Position numbers and translations under genes: made by a program
The notes under the pieces: model-generated
The model's input: only the letters and a program-made list of their open reading frames with translations
Told to the model about the DNA's origin: nothing
Database searches by the model: none
Assembly: GCA_017590115.1 (NCBI GenBank)
Contig: JAGGNK010007115.1
Coordinates: 1,285,796 to 1,349,795, forward strand
Length of the DNA: 64,000 nt
Reading direction: 5' to 3'
DNA from: Montifringilla adamsi
Taxonomy: Eukaryota > Chordata > Aves > Passeriformes > Passeridae
Part shown: in pieces, positions 12,763-22,800 of the stretch
Layout: every line of letters begins with the position of its first letter
How positions within the stretch are numbered: the first letter of the stretch is position 1

Positions 12763-13005
12763 CCAGGACAAGGGAATGGCTTCCCACTGCCAGAGGGCTG
12801 GGTTGGATGGGATACTGGGAAGGAATTCTTGACTCAGAGCATGGGGAGGGTGCCCAGAGCAGCTGTGGCTGCCCCTGGATCCCTGGCAGTGCCCAAGGCC
12901 AGGCTGGATGGGGCTTGGAGCATTCTGGGACAGTGGGAGGTGTTGGGGTTGGACTGGATGGGCTTTAAGGTCCCTTCCACCCCAACCCATTCCAGGATTC
13001 CACGC
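12763..13005 (+). mobile_element. CR1 LINE 3' fragment (second subfamily)
   Basis: It begins at AGCCAGGACAAGGGAATGGC, continues through GGGTGCCCAGAGCAGCTGTG and GGCTTTAAGGTCCCTTCCAC, and ends in a CCATTCCAGGATTCC tail. This is a different CR1 subfamily from the copy directly to its left, with which it forms an inverted pair. Confidence 0.85.
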
Positions 13006-13961
13006 AATGAGGTACCTGTGAGAAGCCACTGCTCAGGGGCTGGCTGACACTTATTTCCCTTAAAACAGAATGCTGAGAGAATCATCACTTTTAGCAGAAA
13101 CTTTATCAAATGAAGACAAATTCCCATTTCTGCACTGAGAGCCTTGGCTGCAAATGAGCCATGTCGGCACCAAGCTGGGAATGGGGAATTAATCCAAGGT
13201 TTAACCTTTGGTTCTACACTTGGACAGGATCTCAGTGCTGAACTATAAATATCGGGGCTGTGGTCCTGCTGACTGGAATGGGTTTGTTGTGCTCATCTCC
13301 AGACTGATCAATTATTCCAAAGTGTATTTATTGCTGATGAAATGACTGGAGAAGGGACTTTTCCTGCAGTTATTATGGGATATTTAGTGAGTAAACACTA
13401 AAAAACTATCCCAAGTGTCAATATTAACCCTTTTTCTTGGGAAGGAAACATTCCCTGCCTGCCAACACACAGAACTAAGCACCAACTAAGATGTTTAGAA
13501 CCCAGTTAATTCTACAAAATTTTATTTCTTTATATTTTGGGGTCACACTCAGTGCTAAGATTCGGCTTTCATTTGCAATCACCAGAAAAATAAACCAGCA
13601 TCTTTAAATCATCAGCAAAGAATGATTCAATCCCTTCAAACAGGCTTATAAAAACCTCTCTGCACCACAAAATAAATTAATCTCAACACATGACTCACAG
13701 GCACCAGCAGGATGGTTCTCCAGAAGGGTGAGGAGCTGAAAACAAGATTTGGTGAAGTTTGAACGTTTCAACATTGGCTTTTTAGCAATTCTTTGTGCTG
13801 CTTGATGATGGTGGGAATGCCAGGAGAGTGGGAATATCTTGTGTGATGATGTCAAAATGGAACAGAAAGGGTTTATTTTGGCATTTTACAGCTATGGAAA
13901 GATGTGTCCAACTGCTGGAAAAGCCATGGTAGCAGCAGAGCTGCGTTAGCAGGATATGGAA

Positions 13962-14170
13962 TCATGGAATCACAGCATCACTGAGCTTGGAACAGAGCTC
14001 CAACACCACTGAGTCCAACCACGCTCCCAGCACTGCCAAGGCCACCACAAACTCGTGTCCCCAAGTGCCACATCCAGGGATGGGGACTCCAACACTGCCC
14101 TGGGCTGGACAGCCCTTTCCATGAGGGAACTTTCCCAGTATCCAACCTGAAGGTTCCCTGGTGCAGCCTG
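13962..14170 (-). mobile_element. CR1 LINE 3' fragment
   Basis: It starts with the tail repeat ATGGAATCATGGAATCACAG and carries AAGTGCCACATCCAGGGATG and CCAGTATCCAACCTGAAGGT, all in reverse orientation relative to CR1. Confidence 0.85.
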
Positions 14171-14384
14171 AGGCTGTGGTGCCATGGAAGGGCTGCTCCA
14201 AGCCGCTCCCTGCGGTGCTGTGGAGGAAGAGCAAGAGGCAGCAGTTAAGGACGCCCAACTCTGACAATGTGGCAATGTGCCACAGGCTGGGATCTGGGCT
14301 GGGCTGGGTTGGGTCATCCCATGCTGGATGGATCACCAGGGATGGATCACCAGGGATGAATCTGGCCTCCAGAAGGAACTCTGG

Positions 14385-14437
14385 AAGGAACACAGATGAT
14401 CTTTAAGGTTCCTTCCAGCCCAGGCCATTCTATGATG
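14385..14437 (+). mobile_element. CR1 LINE tail remnant
   Basis: The stretch ATCTTTAAGGTTCCTTCCAG followed by GGCCATTCTATGAT is the last about 50 bp of a CR1 in forward orientation. Upstream sequence is too diverged to extend it with confidence. Confidence 0.6.
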
Positions 14438-14652
14438 TCCTAATGTGGGTTTTGCTCCAAATGAGCTCCCTGGATCTGAGAACTGAGGATGGGATCTGAC
14501 CTGGCAGGAGCTGTCAGTGCCAGGGGAGGTTCACCTGAACCGTGAAGGGACACGGAATCTTCAGTGGTTTTCCCCCAAGACACTGATTATAACAAATATG
14601 ATCCCAAAAGCAGAAAATGCCCCAGCTGGGGAGCTGCTGGCTGCCTGGTGAA

Positions 14653-14742
14653 CAGCAGGACCAGGAGCACCACACACTCCTGGGGGAAAACCACACAGCA
14701 GGACCAGGAACACCACACACTCCTGGGGGAAAACCACACTGC
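14653..14742. repeat. two-copy 43-bp tandem repeat
   Basis: A 43-bp unit beginning CAGCAGGACCAGGA and containing CCTGGGGGAAAACCACAC occurs twice in tandem, with one clear mismatch. No function is apparent. Confidence 0.75.
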
Positions 14743-15552
14743 TGTGGACACACTGTGCAGGATCAGGGCTTTGGATCAGGTCCTTGGCGCTCCTGGGCTG
14801 GTGGGAAGATGTCACCAACCAGAGCTGAACTCTGAAACGTCCCAGCTCCTGCTGAGTGCCCGTGTCCCATTGTCCTGGCAGTGAGTAATGTCCCTTTCCA
14901 CCCCAGCTCCTCAGGTGTGTTTATGATCCCGAGCCATGGTGTCACTCCCCAGCCAAATGACACTCGGGCAGCACATCACTGCCAGCAGCCTCCAGCTCAT
15001 TTCGTGCTAATTGCTCTCCAAAATTGGGTGATGCAGTTGGGACACAAAAACATTTTCAACAGTGTCATTAATTCGGGGAACATTTCCTGGAGTAATTACA
15101 GCCAGCATCACCAGTCATTCCTAATTATTCCACGCAGCCCCACCCAAACACACTTCAGGCTTGATTAGCAAGGCGTGTGTTATCCCACTCCACGCTCGAG
15201 AGGGATAAATGGGGCTCTCTAGGAGAAAGTAAATATTACCTGTTGTACCCAATGATCCAAATCGTTCAAATCCTTCATTATCTGCTCCCAAACACTTAAC
15301 AAAGCTATTACTTAATTTATTTGATGGCACAGATGTCATTAACCGAGGCTGGTGAGCATCATGGGATGTTTTAACGATCTCTTTGATGAGTTGCTTTGTC
15401 CTGAAATGATTGTTTATGGCTCAAAGAAAACGAAGAGCAACTTTGGACTGAAATGACAAGGAATTCAGGGAAAAGAAAGGAACCATAAAGGTGCTAATCA
15501 GGTCTTCCAGGAGGACCCTAGGAATTCAGTAGGAATTTCATAATGAACTGGA

Positions 15553-15592
15553 GTGACAGGACAAGGGGGAATGGCTTCCACTGCCAGAGGGT
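15553..15592 (+). mobile_element. CR1 LINE remnant
   Basis: A short piece close to GACAGGACAAGGGGGAATGG and continuing to CCAGAGGG matches the segment seen at the start of the CR1 at 12763. The rest of the element is missing. Confidence 0.5.
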
Positions 15593-15968
15593 TATTACTA
15601 TTCAGCTTTTAAAATTCTAAAAACAAGGGATTGGCATTTTTCACACCTGGGCTGCCTCTGACAGGGAGAATCGTGTGGGACTCACCCCCTGCAGCAAATA
15701 AAAGTTTATTCATGTTACACTGAGCTCCTTTGTGCTCCTGCTCTTGTGGATGTAAAATCTCAGTGTCTGCAGTGTTTCCAGTACGTTTTTAACGCTTTTA
15801 TTTCCCCAGTCATCCCCGGTTTACTTGGGAAAATGCACGGTTGGGTTATAAAATTTAAAAGTAAATCAAGCTGGTGATCTGATGAATCCATGGAGGGTCT
15901 GTTGGCACCCCAGGGGTGGTGTTTGTCCGGGGAAAATCCACATCCACCGGCAGCGGGAATGGGCTCAG

Positions 15969-16260
15969 GTCCCTCATGTCCCCACAGACTGAGGCACCAG
16001 GACCGGCCCGGGTCCCTCATGTCCCCACAGACTGAGGCACCAGGACCGGCCCGGGTCCCTCATGTCCCCACAGACTGAGGCACCAGGACCAGCCCCGGGT
16101 CCCTCATGTCCCCACAGACTGAGGTACCAGGACCAGCCCGGGTCCCTCATGTCCCCACAGACTGAGGCACCAGGACCAGCCCGGGTCCCTCATGTCCCCA
16201 CAGACTGAGGCACCAGGAGCAGCCCCGGGTCCCTCATGTCCCCACAGACTGACGTGCAGA
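15969..16260. repeat. 43-bp minisatellite upstream of ZNF598
   Basis: A 43-bp unit beginning GTCCCTCATGTCCCCACAGA and ending in CACCAGGACC plus a GC-rich spacer is repeated about seven times head to tail with few mismatches. The first two starts are at 15969 and 16012. The array ends about 390 bp before the ZNF598 start codon, so it sits in or beside the promoter. Confidence 0.9.
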
Positions 16261-16413
16261 GTCTGAGGTCCCCATGTCCCCACAGCCAGGAAGGACTTGA
16301 GGACCCCAAACGTGTCCGGGACCACCGAGCACCCCTGGAGTCCTCCTCCCCCTCAGAGCCACCACCGAGCGGCAGCCAGAGCGGCGCCGCCTGGGGCGCT
16401 CCGCCCCGCACGT

Positions 16414-16586
16414 CTCTATGGTCACCGCGCTGCGTCTCTATGGCCGGCCGCTGGAGGACCGCGCGGTGACATCAGTGGGGTGGCGCTGTCGCCATGGCGG
16501 GGGGAGGAACCAGTTCCGGCAGCGCGGCGGCGCTCTGGGCGGAGCTCTATGGCCGGTGAGCGCTGTGTGAGCGTGCATCTCTATGG
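16414..16586 (+). promoter_or_regulatory. ZNF598: ZNF598 CpG-rich promoter with four CTCTATGG motifs
   Basis: The octamer CTCTATGG occurs at 16414, 16436, 16545 and 16579 in a CpG-rich, TATA-less stretch just upstream of the coding region. A CRE-like TGACATCA lies at 16467-16474. This is the pattern of a housekeeping promoter. The transcription start cannot be fixed from sequence. The last octamer contains an upstream ATG (16583) in frame with the main start. Confidence 0.55.
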
Positions 16587-16648
16587 TGGGGCGGCGCTCT
16601 AGCCCGCGCTCAGTGGTGCGGGCGGGGCGGCGCGGGGCCGAGGCCGCC

Positions 16649-16831
16649 ATGGCCGCCATGGCCGGCGCGGGGCCGGGCCCGGCGGAGGGGCCGTGCGTGC
16701 TGTGCTGCGGGGAGCTGGACGTGGTGGCCCTGGGCCGCTGCGAGCACCCCATCTGCTACCGCTGCTCCGTGCGGATGCGGGCGCTCTGCGGTGTCCGGTA
16801 CTGCGCCGTGTGCCGGGAGGAGCTGCGGCAG
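16649..16831 (+). CDS. ZNF598: ZNF598 exon 1 (coding)
   Basis: Encodes residues 1-61, including the whole RING finger from CVLCCGEL to CAVCREEL. Donor CAG then GTGAGG, phase 0. Confidence 0.92.
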
Positions 16832-19800
16832 GTGAGGCCGGGCCCGGGGCTGGGGGGGCCTGGGCCGGGCAGGGGCGGACGGGGACCGGGCTGGGTGGGA
16901 CCGGCGGGGACGGACGGCCCGGGTTATCCGCCCTCTGCCCCGCTCCCGGGGGTGCCGCCGCCGCCTGGGCGAGTGGGAAACAAAATGTGAAGCAAATGGA
17001 GTTGGAGCGAATGTTTATGGTGTGAAGTCAGCAGGGCTCGCTCTGGCAGCAGAGAATGGAGCTCCCTGCTCCAGAAGGCAGCAGCTCTTAGGGGGGGTCG
17101 TGGAATCGTAAAATCCTGGAGTGGTTTGGATGCAAGGGACCTTAAAGCCCACCCAGTGCCACCCCTGCCATGGCAGGGACACCTCCCACTTTCCCAGGGT
17201 GTTCCAAGCCCCTTCCAAGCTCGCCAAGCTGCCAGGGATCCGGGGCAGCCACAGCTTCCCTGGGCATCTACTTCTAGATTTCTGATGTAGCTTTTGCTGT
17301 AAGAACTGAAATTCCTTACTGCATTTATGTCTCAGCCTTTCTGGGCTGGGGCTGTTAACTCCAGCTGTTCCCGCAGCAATTGCCAGGCTGGGAATGTGTG
17401 CTGGAGGTGGGAGCTGCAGTGCTCCAAGCCCGGGGGGACAGCTGGGAGCCAGGAGGTGCCCAGAGAGGGGTGTGTGGTACAGGTAATTCGGGAGGTGCTG
17501 GGTGTTTAGCTCCTCGCTTTCCTGGGAGTTAAGACCAAACAGTGATTTCCTTGCCAGCCTTAGACATTGAGTCACTTGTCACTTGGAGACTCCAGGTCCC
17601 CGTGTGATCCCCCAGGAGACGGGGAGGAGCCGAGGGCAGGGCTCCTGGCAGGCATTGGCTGTGGAAGGGGTTGTGCTGCTCGAGGATATTTACTCTGGGA
17701 ACAGCTGTGGGAGCAAAACACACCAGCAGCATTTCCTAATGCCGTTCAAACTCCAGAGGCCAGGCTGGGCCAATCCACGTTTCCCTGGCGGCTTGATAAG
17801 ATGTCCTGTGGCCCTGCTGGCAGCAGGGGACAGTGCCCGGGGGAGGTGCCAGCTGGGGCTGGCACAGGGCTGTGAGCAGGGGGTCGTGCCTGCCTGGAAT
17901 GCCCATCCCGCTGCTGTTCCCGCAGGTGGTGTTCGGGAGGAAGCTGCCATCCTTCTCCTCCATAGCCCTGCAGCAGCTGCAGCATGAGAAGAAATACGAC
18001 ATTTATTTCATGGATGCCGAGGTGTACGCGCTGTACAGGTGAGCGCCGGCTCCTCCCTGGAATGTCCCCAGCACGTGGCGGGGCACGGGACGTGGCAGGA
18101 AGCGCTGCTGCGGGAGGGCGGCGTGCTCTGCTTCCCTGGCATTCGGGGAGCTCTGAGTCACCTGCCGTGCAGGTGTTTTTGGCCAGGTGACAGCCCGGAG
18201 CAGGGCACTGAGCGCTCAGCAGCTCCTGGGGCTGCGGTGTTGGATTCGCCAACGCAACGCACAAGCTTTGCTCTCGCAATAAAAGTCATTTTTGGCATCT
18301 TTAACAGCAGCAAACCTTGCTGAAAACCTTCCCGTTCCTTGTGTGGCTGCTGTGGAAATTGATAAAGACTTAATTATTGTTGTAACTGTAATTACTTCTG
18401 TGCTGAATAAGGGCTAACCAAACCAAGGTGTGCCAAGTATTGCATGAAGAGTAGCATTGTCTTCACACAAAGATCTTAATTCTGAATGGGAGAGAAAAAA
18501 GGTGAAGTGAAAAAACCAGTGCAGAATAAAAACGTGGCATTAGCATCATGCTCTACAAATATTTTTCATAACAATCTTAATTGGGAGGATTTGAGGTAAT
18601 GGAAAGAGGAGTGGAAATGATGCATACAGGCAGTGGAACCTTTGCCTTGGAGAACTGGGCATTATATTCAGCCTGTTTTGGGCTGAGAATGTAACTTTGG
18701 GACATTTACAGTTTTACATGGCTTGATATTCATGGGAATGAGGGAGTAGGAGTTCTCCCCGTGAGACCAGTGCTCAGCTCTTCCTGGGAGCCATTGTGTG
18801 GTGGGGTTTTGGGTGGGGTTTTTTCCCTCCTTTCCTAATACAATTCCTTAATTTCAATTTATCTCTCCCCACTGTATTCCTCAGTTTCTGACAGTGGGAA
18901 GTGTACTGGAATTGGATGTGAATGTTACAGGAATCTCTTGCAGGGGAAGGGTTTGTTTCAGTTTGCTCAGTTTTGCAGTGGCACTGTGGTTCCTACTCCA
19001 TGGCTCAGCTCTTCTCCAGCAGTTGGAACCTCGGTGTAGTTTGGTTCCATCCTGTTCCTGCCATCCAGCAGCATTCTTGCAATAAGCAATTCTTGCAATA
19101 AGCAGGTCACAACCCTCACTGCAGATGGCAGGGGCAGCCTTAAAGCTGCAGCCTTCTGCCAGGGATGGAACATTTGTGTTTTGCTGAAGGTGTCGGGGTG
19201 CTGAGATGGAGTTGGGTCATTTTTGGGAATCTCTCTCATCCCTCAGGAAGCTGCTGCAGCACGAATGCTCCTTGTGCCCGGATGCAAAGCCCTTCAACAC
19301 CTTTGCAGACCTGGAGCAGCACATGAGGAAGCAGCACGAGCTCTTCTGCTGCAAACTCTGTGTTAAACACCTAAAGGTGAGCAGGGCCTCTGCTTGGATG
19401 TGTGGGAAGGAGGGAGTTTCCCTCCATGACCTCCAGGAGATCCTGGGAAGGTGGGAAGGCAGAACAGCAAGGATGTATTTACGTTCCCTCTTCCTGCAGT
19501 GAGGCCAGTTGCTTTATTTTAAGCCTTTCTCCTTCCATAAACTGATTAATGAAGAGGACCTGGAGGTTCTCCAGGTTTTAAATTAAACCCCACGGTGCTG
19601 GTGCCACGGTTGGTTTGTGCCAGGTGAACTGGAGTTTGTGCCAAAAGGGATGGGATCCAGGAGTGAGCAGGTTGACCTAAATGAACCCTAATAAGTTTGG
19701 GAACTGAGCTGAGTCTTTCCTGTGGTCTTGGAATTCCTGGAGCTGATTGAAGGGAAGTGGGAAAGGAGGGCAGGACCTCCTTTGGTTTCTGGTGTCCTTT

Positions 19801-22800
19801 GAGCTCTGGTGAGGTGCTTCATGCTCAGGGTACATAGCCAGCACTGAGGGAACTTGATTGCCATTTTCTCTCACAAATAATATTAAAACTGTTGCTTTTT
19901 AATTTCAGAATACTGTAGAGATTTTTATTTCAAAGAAAAAAATCCCATGTTACTCATACCCACTGAAAAGAAACTCTTAAACTTGTGGCAGCTTCAGTCC
20001 ATCAGCCTTGGCAAAGCCAAACAAACCTTCTCCCAGAGCAATTTCCCAGTCATTGTCTAGGCCAGAAATAAAGGATATTCTGTTCTCAAGGCTGGGTTGA
20101 TCTTTTTGGCATCTCCAGGACCCTTCCTACCAAAACAGCTCACGAGGTAGTGGGGACAGAAGGCTGGCTTGTGATACACAGGTTGTTCACTGAAGTAGAT
20201 CCTCTGTGTGCAGCTCTTTGGGGTGGTTACTGTGAGAGGAAGGTAAAACAGCTCCCTTGGGGTTTCTAAATTTGAGAATGCAAAATACTGTTTGTTGATA
20301 AATACATAGTTAGGCTTTTTCCATTCCAGAGATTATAATTTAAACTCATTACAGCATAAAAAGATTCCAAAGGGAAAAAAGTGAATTAAATTCATTCCCA
20401 GTGTTCAGAGAAATGCAAGTTAGATTTGATTTGAATCCATCAATTGAATTTTACTTCCTGTCCACCAAAAATTTTAGGTGTTGGTAGTCAAACTGCATCT
20501 TTTTGAAGCAAATCTTCCACCCCTACAGATGGAGAAGTTGGACACAGCCTGGCTTGTTCTGTTTGGCTCTGTGTCTGTAGGAAACAGTACAAATCTGTAA
20601 ATACCAACGTATTAACACAATACCTGCCCTCCAGATCTTCACCTACGAGAGGAAATGGTATTCCAGGAAGGACCTGGCCCGGCACCGGATCCATGGGGAC
20701 CCTGATGACACCTCCCACCGGGGCCACCCCCTCTGCAAGTTCTGCGACGAGCGCTACCTGGACAACGACGAGCTGCTGAAGCACCTGCGCAGGGATCACT
20801 ACTTCTGCCACTTCTGTGACTCTGAGGGGGCTCAGGAGTACTACAGGCAAGCAATTATTATTGATATGAGTCCTTTTCTGGCTAAAATTTCCTTTTTCTA
20901 GCTTAAATTAACTTTTTTTAGCTTAAATTTTGAAGTAAAGTTCTTTAGGTGCCCTTTGAATTTAGGGGGTAAGTAGTGTTTGAAAGCAGAGTGGAGGAGT
21001 TAGCTGAAATTTCAGGTTAGCTGAAATTCCTTAAATAAATAGCAAAAATATTCACGTTGAGTCTAGTTCATGCTTTAAAATTTTCTTCATTAAATAAATT
21101 TAATTTTGCAGGCTGACAGTAACTGTCTGGTGTGTTACCTCTAATGGGGGACAGGATGAGAGGAAGTGTTCTTAAGTTGCATCAGGGGAGGTTTAGACTG
21201 GATATTGGGAAAAATTCCTTTATGAAAAGGGTTGTCAGGCACTGGAAGAGGTTAGCCAGGGAAATGGTGGAGTCACTATCCTTGGAAGTGTTTAAAACCT
21301 TGAGGATGTGACACCTGGGGCCACAACTTAGTGGTGAACATGGTGGTGGTGCTGGCTGATGGTCTTAAAGGTCTTTTCCAGCCTTAATTCCGTGATTCCT
21401 TGATCCTGCTGCTGCAAGGTTTGTGTGCAAGGGGAATAGAGGTAACTTTTTTGTTGTGTGCACAGTTGGATGTGCTGAGCATCAGTGGGTTTGGTTTAAC
21501 ACCTGGATCATGTGTTTGCTGTACAGGATCAGCTGGAAAACTTGCCAGGGAATAAGGACAAACCAGCCACCAGGGTTTGTCCTCACTGAAGCCTGCAAGA
21601 GTAGCCATGTGCCATCAGAAGAGCAGCTTGGGAGGGGTCAGCTCTCTTTGGGTTTGGTTTGACATCTGGATGGTGCATCCAGGAGTGTGTTGGCCCTACA
21701 GAATCGGTGTCAGCTGGAAAACATCCCTGGGATAAGGACAAATGAACCACCAGGGCTTGTCCTCACCTCCCCTTGATGCCTTGAGAGGCTGTCTGGAGCA
21801 GAGCTGGGCAGAGCTAAAGGAATAAAGCAGGGATTTATTAAAAGGCCTCAAAGGATACACCTTGGGCAGTACAAGAGCCTGGCTGTGGCTACCCCCAAGA
21901 TGGACAATGGGTCAGGAGTTTTCACACTTTTACCAGTTTTGGTCCATTTCCATCTTGGGGTTCATTGTCCAATTCCAGCTCAGGTGATGCAGTCCCATCC
22001 TCCCAGACTGCTCTCCTCAATTCCCTGTTGTTGGCACTTTTTGGGGCTGGAGCTGCAGTGGTGTCCTTGGTTCTGGGGCTGGCAAAGGATTGTTCTGTGT
22101 GCCTGAGCTGTGAGGAGAACTGCTGACACTTTATGTGAAGTCCAGAGTTATGTACCAGGGCAGTCCAGAATCTGGAAATATGAAAGCTCAAACTTAAGGT
22201 GTGACCCTTATAGGAGTGTCTGTGTCAGAGAGTGGGAAGGGTCAGCTCTGTGTTTTCCCTTCCCAGTGACTACGAATACCTGCGGGAGCACTTCAGGGAG
22301 AAGCACTTCCTGTGCGAGGAGGGCCGCTGCAGCTCGGAGCAGTTCACGCACGCCTTCCGCACCGAGATCGACTACAAGGCCCACAAGAGCGCCTGCCACA
22401 GCAAGAGCCGCGCCGAGGCGCGCCAGAACCGCCACATCGACCTGCAGTTCACCTACACCCCCCGGCACCCGCGCAGGAACGACGGTCAGCTGGGCACGGG
22501 GGGCTCGGGGCAGGGACGGGCACCCCGCCAGGGTGGGGAGGCACAGCCGCGGCTGCTCCGTCCCTGGAAGCGCCCAGGGTGGACAGGAGCAGCCTGCTCT
22601 GGTGGAAAGTGTCCTTGTCCTCCCTGGAAACGCCCAGGTTGGAGAGGGTTTGGAGCAGCCTGCTCTGCTGGAAGGTGTCCTTGTCCTCCCTGAAAGTGCC
22701 CACAGTGGGACAGGGCTTGGAGCAGCCTCCTCTGGTGGAAGGTGTCCATGTCCTCCCTGAAAGTGTCCAGGTTGGACAGGGCTTGGAGCAGCCTGCTCTG

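Larger units (their letters stand above)
7380..15960. other. intergenic region NPW-ZNF598
   Basis: No exon with recognisable similarity and no RNA gene is seen on either strand. The content is unique AT-moderate DNA with several short CR1 fragments (listed separately) and one two-copy repeat near 14.7 kb. The two genes are divergently transcribed, so distal regulatory DNA may be present, but no specific element can be named. Confidence 0.6.

Noticed and set aside
15969..16260. CRISPR-like regular repeats (here and in other arrays)
   Set aside because: Units are head to tail with no unique spacers, and this is a vertebrate genome; they are minisatellites.
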